Source: Vandiemenella viatica (Eukaryota; Arthropoda; Insecta; Orthoptera; Morabidae). Taken from it: a DNA stretch of 64,000 nucleotides. The stretch covers positions 18,462,148 through 18,526,147 of the forward strand of contig CM061914.1 of the NCBI GenBank assembly GCA_031002005.1, in the 5' to 3' direction. Below the pieces are notes generated by a model. That model was not told the DNA's origin. It ran no database searches and worked only from the letters and a program-made list of their open reading frames with translations. A program made the translations under genes and the position numbers. This document shows, in pieces, positions 1 through 10,400 of the stretch; within the stretch, counting starts at the first letter, position 1; each line of letters starts with the position of its first letter.

Positions 1-110
1 TCTTTCCGCACTTCATCACCAATATTGGCCTTGTACGTTCCCATTACTCTCTACACCCTACTTCTACCCTCCAATGAATCCCACACAAGCTCTTTTATTA
101 TATTAGTTAC
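1..110 (-). mobile_element. LINE-A fragment running off the left edge
   Basis: The sequence parallels 395-510 of the neighbouring LINE-A copy (cctcatcgccagtatatgcc versus cttcatcaccaatattggcc), so this is another copy of the same non-LTR element. Confidence 0.6.
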
Positions 111-165
111 CAATTGTGTAGAATTTTTTTTTATATTAGTTACCAATTGTGTAGAATTTTTTTTT
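100..165. repeat. 33-bp tandem duplication
   Basis: Two adjacent copies, period 33, of a unit that begins atattagttaccaattgtg and ends in a T run. It sits exactly at the 3' end of the LINE-A copy. Confidence 0.85.
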
Positions 166-1333
166 ATTTAATTTAATTGCAATGGAGCACAGGCTCCGGT
201 GGCACACCAACCTACATTTGCCCTCTACAAATTTTATCTTTAAATTCTTTCAAAGTTTTCGGTAAATTATTCATTATTTCTCTTGGTAACTCATTCCAAC
301 CCCCGACACCCTTACCTAAAAAAGAGAATCTTCCCACACCCTTGTGCCTGAAATCGAGTGCCAGCTTGTGGTCATGGTCATTTTTTCCCTTTTATGCACT
401 ACTTTTCATACCTATTGCAATATCTTTCCATGCCTCATCGCCAGTATATGCCCTGTACACTCCCATGACCCTCCTCATCCTCCTCCTGTCTTGCAATGAA
501 TCCCATGTCAGTTCCTTTATCATATCCGCCACTGATTGCATTCTGCGATAACTTCCAGAAACAAATCTAGCAGCCCTTTTTTGCACACTCTCCAACTCCT
601 GTATTTGATACGTAAAATGAGGATCCCATACTACACTACCATATTCGAACAATGGTCTGATCAAAGTTTTGTAACCCAATTCCTTGACTTCTCTCGTACA
701 TCCCCCTCATCACTATCTCCACCAAGTGCAGAAATTTGACACCTTTTCCTACCACCTGTCCAATGTGTCCTGCCCAGTTAAGCTTGTTATCAAAAGTAAT
801 GCCAAGATATTTACATTTCAAGTCTTCCGCAAGCAATTCTTTCCCCACCTTATATTCATAATTAACCTTTTGTTTTTTATTTGTGTATTTAATAAGCTGA
901 CTCCTCTTTGCATTTATCTTCATTCCATGTTTACCAACCCAACTAGATATCCTGTCCAGATCACCCTGCAACTGTTTACGATCCTCTATCGTTTTGATTC
1001 TTTTATACAGTATTATGTCATCTGCAAACAATCTAATTTCATATAGTAAACAATCAACACAATTATTCATTAGAATAATGAATAGCAATGGTCCCAATAC
1101 GCTACCCTGTGGCACACCCATTTTTACTTCTACTTCTTTTGATACTACATTTCCTACCCTAACTTTCAGTTTTCTACCTTTTAAAAATTCTTCTACCAAG
1201 CGAATCTCTTTCTCATCCACTCCAATGGTTTTTACCTTATTTACTACCATTTTGTGGCTTACTCTTTCTAACGCCTTTGACAGATCTAGTGCTACACTAT
1301 CAATTTGGCCTCCCTCGTCCATTTCATCTGAAA
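161..1333 (-). mobile_element. LINE-A copy 1, 3' part (reverse transcriptase), split by a Helitron
   Basis: Non-LTR retrotransposon with broken reading frames on the minus strand. The reverse transcriptase part shows VALDLSKA, MGVPQGSVLGPLLFIILMN and the intact catalytic block FADDIILYK, then KCKYLGITFDNKLNW. A second frame (679-392) has RPLFEYGSVVWDP and [12 protein letters not shown], the end of the RT protein. The 3' end is AT-rich (atttaatttaatt, near 165-180). It resembles the Jockey/CR1 broad group. The 5' continuation is at 2832-2881, past the Helitron. Confidence 0.85.
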
Positions 1334-2831
1334 TCATATATATTATTTCTATAAGGTATTTTTTTGTCACAAGCCTGTATCTTCCTTCATACTTAACCGA
1401 AATCAATGAAAGAGGTGCCATTTTAAAGCTTATGGTCTTCACTTTGGTCACATCATATTTTAAAAAATGAAGTTTTCGGAATTTGACCCTTAAATGGCGA
1501 AAATGCCAATATTTCTAAAATGCTGTTTTCTGTATTACAAGTCATTTATCTCCCTGGATACCAATCGGATATCTTTTAATAAAGTATAATTTTAAAGATT
1601 AAGATCTCCGCTTTAGTGACGTCATATATTAAGGCAGAAATTTTTCGGAATTCGACCCTTAAAGGGCAAAAGTATCAATATTTTTGCAATTCGATTTTGT
1701 GTCACGAGCTATTTATCTCCCTTGATATCTAACCGATATAGTTAAATGAGGTATCATATTAAAGACTAAGGTCTCCGCCGTGGTAACATTACATTTTAAG
1801 AAAGGAATTTTTCGTAATTCGACCCTTAAAGGGAAAAAGTATGAATTTTTCTATAACACATTTTTGTGTCACGAGCGATTTATCTCCCTTAATATCTAAC
1901 CGATATAGATAAATGAGGTACCATATTAAAGAATAATGTCTCCGCCGTGGTAACAACATATTTAAGAAAGAAATTTTTCGTAATTCGACCCTTAAAGGGA
2001 AAATTTTTTAATTTTTATAAAATGCGTTTTTTGTATCTCGAGCCATTTATCTCCCTGGATATCTAACCAAAATCGTTAAATGAAGTAGGATTATGAGGAG
2101 TAATGTCTCAACTTTGTGACATCATATTTTAAGAAAGAATGTTTCTGGAATTCAACCCTTAAAGGGAAAAGTATGAATTTTTCTATAACACATTTTTGTG
2201 TCACGAGCGATTTATCTCCCTTAATATCTAACCGATATAGATAAATGAGGTACCATATTAAAGAATAATGTCTCCGCCGTGGTAACATTATATTTTAAGA
2301 AAGGAATTTTTCGTAATTCGACCCTTAAAGGGAAAAGTATGAATTTTTCTATAACACATTTTTGTATCTCGAGCCATTTATCTTCCTGGATATCTAACCA
2401 AAATCGATAAATGAAGTAGGATTATAAGGAGTAATGTCTCAGCTTTGTGAAATCATATTTTAAGAAAGTATGTTTTTGGAATTCAACCCTTAAAGGGAAA
2501 TAGTATAAATTTTTCTATAACGCATTTTTGTGTCACGAGCGATTTATCTCTCTTGATATCTTACCGATATAGATAAATAAAGGATCATATTGAAGACTAA
2601 GGTCCCCGCCGTGGTAACAAAATATATTAAGAAAGGAATTTTCTGTTATTCGACCATTATAAGGCAAAAATGTCAATATTTCTAAAATACGTTTTTTGTG
2701 TTTCGAGCCATTTATCTCCCTGGATTTCTAACCAAAATCGATAAATGAAGTAGGAGTACGAAGAGTGACATCATATTCAACCACACTATTCATCGCATTT
2801 TATTCGCTAAATTTTCGCATGGGTCGTCTAG
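1334..2831 (+). mobile_element. Helitron (non-autonomous) carrying a tandem satellite
   Basis: The insert starts TC (tcatatatatt), ends CTAG (tgggtcgtctag) and sits precisely between A and T of LINE-A: the flanks ctgaaa and tatcttgcata rejoin to match the uninterrupted copy near 4885-4895. TC start, CTRR end and A/T insertion without duplication are the Helitron signature. The interior is nearly all tandem repeat. I see no coding capacity and no convincing 3' hairpin, although the end sequence is Helitron-like. Confidence 0.8.
1350..2780. repeat. ~167-bp tandem satellite, about 8 units
   Basis: The landmark gacccttaaaggg (or variants) recurs at about 1485, 1654, 1821, 1987, 2153, 2320, 2484 and 2652, i.e. 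every 164-169 bp. Other landmarks are tcacgagc(c/g)atttatctccc and tatctaacc. Two unit types (tccgccgtggtaac and tcaactttgtgac) partly alternate, and 1836-1985 is near-identical to 2170-2320, which points to a recent two-unit duplication. Confidence 0.9.
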
Positions 2832-2881
2832 TATCTTGCATATATCCCACCAACTGAGATTCGCATGAATATCCTTGGCTT
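2832..2881 (-). mobile_element. LINE-A copy 1, displaced 5' continuation
   Basis: tatcttgcatatatcccacc and the following bases match LINE-A copy 2 at 4890-4935. This is the other side of the Helitron insertion, truncated at about 2881 where a different LINE begins. Confidence 0.75.
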
Positions 2882-2889
2882 TGTCCGAA

Positions 2890-3885
2890 CGCGATGAAAA
2901 CAGAATTATGTGCATTCCACTTGAGCAACAGAATAGCACATCAGCAGCTCAAAGTGAACTTCTGCCACCAGAGGGTGAAACATAATTTCTATCCTAAGTA
3001 CCTTGGCATCACCTTAGACTGCTCCTTAACATTCAAAAAAACACCTCAAAAACAAAAGTCAGAAACTGAAAACACAAAACATCATGAAAAAGCTAGCTGG
3101 TACTTCGTGGGGAGCTGATGCGGACTCACTACGAACAACCGCTCTCACCATGGTGTATCCTGTTGCTGTGTACTGTACTGCAGTGTGGCAACTTAGTACT
3201 CATACTAGAAAAATCAATGTCTCCCTGAGTGTATGAGAGTAATAACTGGCACCCTAAAATCCACCCCAGTCCCCTGGTTGCACATCAGCAATATACCACC
3301 TCCAGAGATAAGACGCCAAGAAGCAATGGCATGTGAGTGGATAAACCTACACCATCCTGATCATCCACAGGATCTCCCAATCCATGAGATTCTAAATAAC
3401 TTACCCCCCACTCGTCTTAAATCCAGAAATCCGGTATGGCAAGATGTATTTGACTTTCATGTCATGGAAAAATGGCAACAAAGCTGGAACTCCGCATCTG
3501 TAAAACATCTAGATATTAAACATCCCACAACTGGACTTCCAGGATTCCATCTAAATAGGGACCAATGGGTTGAACTAAATCACCTAAGAACAGGCCATGC
3601 GAAATTCAATGCCATGTTGTATAAGTGGGGTGTTCAGGATTCTCCTGCATGTTACTGCGGAGCTCCTTCCCAGAGTGTGGAGCATATTATCAGGGAATGC
3701 CCTCTACGGAAGTATGATGGACCATTTGATGATGTTTTTGGAGCTACAAGTTCCTTCATAGAATGGCTGGAAGAAATGGAAATCAACTTGTGAACGCTAC
3801 CAACGTTCTTGTCATTGTATATATTTATATGTATTTGTATTAGTTGCTTAGCCATACGACAAATAAATACTATTACAACCAGTAA
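2890..3885 (+). mobile_element. LINE-B, 5'-truncated
   Basis: Plus-strand non-LTR remnant. 2894-3118 encodes KTELCAFHLSN and FYPKYLGITLDCSLTFK, the end of a reverse transcriptase. 3233-3793 encodes MRVITGTLKSTPVPWL, NHLRTGHAKFNAMLYKWG and ACYCGAPSQSVEHIIRECP, a cysteine/histidine C-terminal domain typical of Jockey-like elements. The two parts are in different frames, so the copy is dead. It ends near tacgacaaataaatactatt. Confidence 0.85.
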
Positions 3886-3989
3886 ACAAAACCATAGATA
3901 CAGTCAGCAATGTTCACGGCTTAGCTCTGTCTTAAATGTCAGCAAACTTAACCATCCTACCATATCATTTTTTCTATCATTTACATGAG

Positions 3990-6115
3990 TTATTTCACAA
4001 TTCACTTACTCTATAGTTGTTATATCACAATTTGATACCCAAAATGTGGGTCCCATACTGCACCAATGGGCTGACCAAAGTTTTGTACCCCAATTCCCTT
4101 ACTTCTCTAGTGCATCCCCTCAACACACTTCCCAACAGATGAACCCTTTCCCTACTACCTGCCCAGTGTGACCTGCCCAGGGGTGTAGCTACTATGGGGC
4201 TAGGCGGTGCAGTGCACCGGGGCCCCTACGCTCAGGGGGCCCCCAAGTGCCACTCTGGGGATCCCCACGCACAGTTCAGAGGGCCCACGGGCCTTCACAG
4301 CAAACTGGCGACTTTTTTTTAGCTCTACCGTCATCTAAAGGGGCCCCTGAGACACAGGGAGCGCCTCACTAAGAGGCCCTCACTGCTCAAGGGGGGGGGG
4401 GGGGGGCTCCCAACCACTGCTCAGGGGACCCCTACCAGTGTTCCTAATCAGCTGGCTCTTCTTTATATTTATCTTCATCCCATGTTGACTCACCCAGCTA
4501 GTTACCCTATCTAAATCACCCTGCAATTGTTTACAGTCTTCTATTGATTTCATCCTTTTGTATAACATTATATCATCTGAAAACAATCTAACTTCTGACA
4601 GTAAACCATTAACACAATCATTCATTAGAATAATGAATAACAATGGTCCCAATACACTACCCTGTGGAACTCCCATGTTCACTCCTACTTCTTTTGATAC
4701 TGCATTTCCTACCCCGACTTTTAGCTTTCTACCTTTTAGGAATTCTTCTACCCAGCAGATCACCTTTTTTATCAAAATCAATAGTTTTTACCTCATTTAG
4801 CACCATTTTATGGTTCACTCGGTCAAAGGCCTTTGAAAGATCTAGTGCTACACTAACAACTTTACCACCCCTGTCCATTTCATCCGAAATATCTTGCATA
4901 TAGCCTACTCACTGAGATTCACATGAATATCCTTGTCTAAAACCATGTTGCTGACTTGAAAATTAATTACGTTCCTCACAGACACATCTGATATGGTTGC
5001 ATAGTAATCTCTCCATTAATTTACCTACCACTGATGTCAAGGCGATTGCCCTATAGTTTTCAATCCTATTTGTCACTCCTCCCTCATGGACCGGAACTAC
5101 TATCGCACTTTTCCAATTATCTGGTAAACAAGAATCCAAACTCATTTTAAGTAATGTTTCTGGATAAGGTACAATGTCCCATCCTACTACCTTTAAGACA
5201 CCTCTAGTAATATTATCCACACTGGCCCCTTTATGGTTTTATAGATTCCTTAGTTCCTTCACGATACCTTAATATTTAATTTCAAATTTTCTAATTTTCT
5301 CACTTCTAACTGTGCAGATATGCACGTTTTCTGATATAACCCCTATAGTTCCTAAATTATTGTCTCTAATGGTCTCACTGAACCAGTTAGTTTATAACTT
5401 TGCCTTTTTTAAATCCTCAGTAACTTCTACCTCCTTATCTATATTTGTCTCAACAACCTCTTTTCCTCTCAGTTTCCTGATACAGCTATAGAAATTTCTA
5501 TATACATCAGTAAGAGGTCCCCCTGCACCAATAATATTCTTCATAAACTCATTCTTAGCCAGTTTCTTTGCCATTATTAATTTCTTGCTGTTTCTCAACT
5601 CTGTTATGTTCTCGTCTCACCAATCTCTTTAACCTCCTCACCTCCCTGTTATGGTATGAAGGTTCTGTACTTATCTTTATTTTCTGTTTTGGAATAAACA
5701 TTTCTTCACCGTTTTTTATTATTTTGTTGAAATATTCCCATTTTGTCTCCACTGAAGGTGTGCCATTCTTCCATTTAAGAAAATTAACCCTGAAATATCT
5801 TTTCAGTTCCAAGATTTGTGCCTTTTTTGTAATTGTATCTATTTCCCTCATCAATTCTGGCCACTGGTTTACTGAATCCCCTTATATCCATCACAACTGT
5901 CTTGTGATCACTTATTCCTTCAGTTACTTGACACCCGATAAGGTTACCATCAGGCTTTATTTGTAAGGTATCCAACATGTTTGGTCCCCTTGTTTTCTGC
6001 TCAGCCACCTGTGTAAAGCCTCCTTCCCTTACTAAGGTATTTGCAAATCTTTGTTCCTTTGTGTTATTAATCTTATTTCCAACAACTCTCTGATCATTTT
6101 GTCTTTCTCCCTCAT
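3990..6115 (-). mobile_element. LINE-A copy 2 (endonuclease end to RT), frames broken
   Basis: A longer copy of the same LINE. From 5' to 3' on the minus strand: GISDHKTVVMDIRG (6008-5784), the SDH end of an APE-type endonuclease; ILELKRYFRVNFLKWKNG; SCLPDNWKSAIVVPVHEGG and NYRAIALTSVVGKLMERL (5220-4963), the RT start; MGVPQGSVLGPLLFIILMN and LFSDDIMLYK (4781-4380). Note FSDD in place of the catalytic FADD. Frames shift several times. A GC-rich insert replaces part of the 3' region at about 4176-4440. Confidence 0.85.
4176..4440. mobile_element. GC-rich insert in LINE-A, possible hAT-type MITE
   Basis: Begins caggggtgtagctactatgg, like hAT termini, and contains gcgacttttttttagctcta, which the hAT MITE at 35983-36175 shares almost exactly. 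A run of G lies at 4391-4406. The terminal inverted repeat is weak and I could not find a target duplication. Confidence 0.45.
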
Positions 6116-6549
6116 CCTTACGCCCATCTCCCTGATCCTTTCATCCCTAATGCAAAGTGGACAAAACTATGAGAGAGCCTCATTTATTTCCCATGTTCCC
6201 TCTCCACTGCATGCCCAATGAAACTCCTCCTTATACCCACTGCACCCTACGCCACTCATGTTTCTGTGTCAGGCGCCATGGTTTGCTTACACGATTTTTT
6301 CCCAAATATTTCAAAGTTACTGCCAAACAATTTTAAAGTAGCAAGAACAACTAGATTCCAATAACCATATCATTTTATCAAGAGTTATTACGAAAATTTG
6401 ATGTATGGCCATCAGTTGGAAATGAAGTAACAAATGGGGAAGTGGAAGAATCCCAGTTCATAAATATTAAAAAAATAATGCCAACTTGTGAAATACATGC
6501 TCATAGATTAAGGAAACAAAATTAAGGGAATCACTTTTCATTAATTGCT
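6116..6549. other. Non-coding stretch, no feature seen
   Basis: AT-rich to mixed sequence between two LINE-A copies, with no reading frame or repeat that I recognise. Confidence 0.5.
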
Positions 6550-6870
6550 TGTTTAGTTGTTTTAAATATTCCCTACTGCCTTCCTGTCTCTTAACTCTGT
6601 TGTATTCCCGTCTCACTAACCTCGTCAACTATTTTGCCTCCCTATTTTAGTGTGCTGGTTCTGTATTTTTCTTTATTTTCTATTTTGGAATAAATATTTT
6701 CCCAACCCTTTTTTATTATCTCCTTAAACTCTTCCCACTTCACCACCACTGCACTTGTACCATCCTTCAATCTAGTTGCTGAACCGTTCCATGAAATATC
6801 TTTTAAATTCTAAAATTTGTACCTTTTTATTTTACTTTGCAATGGTTTCCCAAAATCATTCCAGGAGAAT
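6550..6870 (-). mobile_element. LINE-A copy 3, fragment
   Basis: Parallels 5570-5800 of copy 2 (ctcttaactctgttgtattcccgtctcac; ttctattttggaataaatat), so it is a third, independently decayed copy. Confidence 0.7.
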
Positions 6871-6887
6871 TATCAGATTGTTTCTTT

Positions 6888-6945
6888 GAAAGGCCATGGC
6901 TGAATTCTAATTCCTTGCTCCTGGTCTTTTCCTGCCTCTTATTAT
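6888..6945 (+). mobile_element. SINE-1 fragment
   Basis: aggccatggctgaattc and the following ccttgctcctggtcttttcc match the body of the SINE family seen complete at 62502-62762, in the opposite orientation to most copies here. Confidence 0.55.
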
Positions 6946-7253
6946 CTGTATGTCTATGAGGCATAATGTTCAAATTAAAAAAAATATATATTAGGATAAA
7001 AAAATTCCTATTACACTACTGATTGTAGTTTTCTGGATGCAGTTTTGTATACCTATCTAACAACCTATCCTAACCACAACAATGGCATTTAAAAAAATCA
7101 TTTATTGTAGCAAGAGGAGGACCTACCTTTTAAAAACTAAAAATAAAAAACCACCAAAACAAGAAATTGTACAGATCCGTTTTGCAGTAAAATGAAGCCA
7201 TATGTTCTTTATTTCTGAAAACTATATCCTCAACAGTAAAAACAGTAACATAC

Positions 7254-7455
7254 CTATGATAATGACATCCTTATCTTTGGCATGTAACTTCAAAGCTTCC
7301 TCTGATGGTTGGTTTCCCATCTGCCGTTTTTGCCAAGCTTCTAGGAACTCCATAGCAAAGTGGATTCCTTTAAGTTGGCGGCCCGGAATTGGTAGATCAC
7401 GAGGCCATGTTGCCCCCATGCACAAAACTAAAGCATCATATTCCTCAAGCAAGTC
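7254..7455 (-). CDS. GOGAT: GOGAT exon w22 (GltD-like; last exon in window)
   Basis: Encodes [20 protein letters not shown] and [15 protein letters not shown], ending KDVIIIG at the second dinucleotide loop. It ends with one base of a Gly codon before a gtatgt donor, so at least one more exon must lie below base 1; I find no continuation from 1 to 7253. Confidence 0.96.
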
Positions 7456-10400
7456 CTGCAGAAATAAAATGTAATGGTTATAAAACGATAAGTGTGGCAA
7501 TGGTTTTTACATTGAAACTAGAATGTAATCGTATAAAGTCAAAGCTGCAATTCCTGCAGGAAATTCCTGCAGAATTACAATATAATTTATACACTACAAT
7601 TTATACAGCTACAATGCAGCACCACATTCTACTAACTGTTATACCTTAATTCAGGAGCTCAGTCTTCAGCTTTAGCATCATTGGGGTACCAAATCCCTAA
7701 TACATAAATTCAACACATGTTAATGAAAGAGTGAAGGAAAAAATTTAAATTTTGTATGTGATATGTCTGGCAGTTCATAACACATGCTCACCTTTCCCAT
7801 TTAGAACGAAATTTTCTAAAAATTAATTTTTAAAATCTTTGTAAACAGCTTGTCACTGATTATTGTGCAATACCCTAATAGACAGTTGGTGTTGTGATAC
7901 TTGATTACTAGTGTCTTGGATGAACAATTCTGAGAATAATTTTGACCAGAAGTTATTGAAGTAGGATTTAGCAGACAGATTAGCGAGAGTGTGTGGGCAC
8001 ATCCAGAAAGACCAACAAACTTCAGACTGCAATGATACTGTTTTACTGTCGTTCATTTGGATTATCACCCGATTGACACTAGCAAACTGTATAAGTAACT
8101 ATTTTTATATTAGGAACAATTCAAAGATGGTGCAAGCTGATTATAGTAATCAGCAAGAGCTTAACAATCTTCAGGAATGATCATTTGTTATTGTATTTCA
8201 ATCTGATAATTGTAAACATACATAAAATGAATAATCCACTATTTAACAGAGTTGTGTGCAACATACAAAATCACACTCGCCATTTCAAACAGCTTTGTCA
8301 TTGTAACTCCTCATTTCCTTCAGTAGAGGAGTGCCATCTGATCAGAGGCCACGAACTGCTTTATTTAAAGTAATTCCAGCAATTTCAAGATGGAGAAAAT
8401 TTAGTAAGTTGCTCAGAAGTCCAATTGTAACTGCAAAATGGGTACAGGACTAACACTATTCTTCAAACCAACTATACATTTTTTTTATGTTCAGTTAGGA
8501 CCTGTTAATTAAGTGAATTCAATGAGAAGGGACCTCATTAATAGTTTATAATTGGTTTGAAGGATTCTGCTTTAATCATGTTGATAAAAATGTTGATTAA
8601 TTCTAATTACATTAGAAAGGTTTGGGCTTAGTAAGAGAAGGAGTAAGTGGTAGAGCAAAGCATATGAACACACAACATGGACATCTTCCTAATAAAGTGT
8701 GATGATAATTCCATGAAGTCACAAGTTATAGAAGGAATAAGTGATCAGTAAGCAGTTCTGGTGGATATAAGAGGGTTGTATAATCATCTCACAAAACTGA
8801 AATTGATTATAGGAACAATATAATGTCACCCCATTTTCAATAGAACAAAATCTGGGTGCATTGCCTTTGCAATTTTAGTAGACTACAGTCAATATCAACA
8901 AAGAGCCCACTATTCTGCCATCTAGCAGCTCTTTCAGAGTGTGCTGTATGAATACCTGTGTAAGTCTTAATACTAGCGACACCATCAACAATGAACACAG
9001 TTCCATCATGCTCGACAGGTGTACACCCGTCCTTAGAACCAAAATGCCTAACACCTTTAAACTAAACAAGATACTCAGCAAATGGAATTTCTGGAACCAA
9101 GTACATAGTAAAATAGAATACATAATTAATATAAAAAGGAAATACAAAGAGGACCCATCATTCACCAATATTTAAATGAAGGAGAGCTACACAAACAATA
9201 TTTCAGGTGATACACTTGCTCATTAAAATGGAATCATCTGACTAAACTTGCACATACACCTGCTGTCAACACAGCCACAAGATTAATGGATTCATGGTGG
9301 CTTTCCTCCCTTCAGGAGAAAACATATTATAGCCCTTACAAATTAGAAAATGGTATGGGTTCAAGAAATAAAGATATATTTCCTGGCAAAGATCAGCAAG
9401 GAGGGAACTTGTCAGGTATCTATTAAATTTTGTAACTGTGTGACAAAATTTTATTCTCAGAACCGTGAGTTAGCTTGGATAGTATTGCATTTTATTTCTA
9501 TAGTTAGTTTCTATGATAATTCAAGTTAGAAATCAGGTTTTTTTCAGTTTTCAAGATAGTATTTTGCATTGCATCACCCTTTAGCATTCGCGTGGAGTAA
9601 TATTTCAAAAGTTCGTATCTAAATTATTTATTTTCAGTTAAACTATTAAAGTTACAAATTTTTTTTATAATAAACAAAGTCGACATTTGCTACCAGATCT
9701 ACCGATTTGTAAAGTTTCAGAGATATATAATTATTTTTATTGTCAAGGTCAAAATTGGATGACCAAATTTTCAGACATGCGATTTGCTGATCAGCCTTCC
9801 AGGAGCTACCCATGTGAAACAGAAGTTTGGGATTTTCCCACGGTCTGTGAGTACCAGAACTTTCCTTATTCGCACTAGCAGCTAGCTCAGTCAGTCGTCC
9901 AGGGAATGTGCATGCGTCAAGATGTAGTCTTGCGTAGTAGCAGTTGGTTAGTTTTTGAGAGACTTTAGGCTCATCAAGATGTAACTTCGCTCATTTAATT
10001 TTACCATAATGGTGCAGTAAGACAGTATTACACCATGCGGGGCCTCGGGATTACTTAAGTGTTGGTCGATTTCTAACCTAGCGTAACAGTAGAAGTGCGA
10101 GACAAACTTTTAATATTCATTTATACTTTGAACTTTGGGGTGTGGTCTGGCTCGAATAGTTAATCGAACTTGAGAACTTTCATTCTGTGACTTTGTCTGA
10201 TTACCTATTCAGTTATTGACTTTAGTGATTTCAACAACGGACTCTTAAACTTTATTTACTTATTACCTTTCAAAGCTAAGTGGAGACCTGGTATTATAAA
10301 ATCATATCCGAGGCTTGCACATGGTCAGAGTTAAGACAAAACCTTTTGCCCAACCCCAGCATAAGCTCGTGTCATTCAGTGGGGCAAGTGGTAACAGTTA

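Noticed and set aside
1350..2780. CRISPR-like array
   Set aside because: Regular spacing exists, but the whole unit is repeated at ~167 bp with no unique spacers, and the genome is eukaryotic; it is a satellite inside a Helitron.
1..7253. Search for the last GOGAT exons
   Set aside because: No stretch encodes the expected GGDTG-type dinucleotide motif or the remaining GltD C-terminus; the region is occupied by LINEs and the Helitron, so the exons must lie outside the window.
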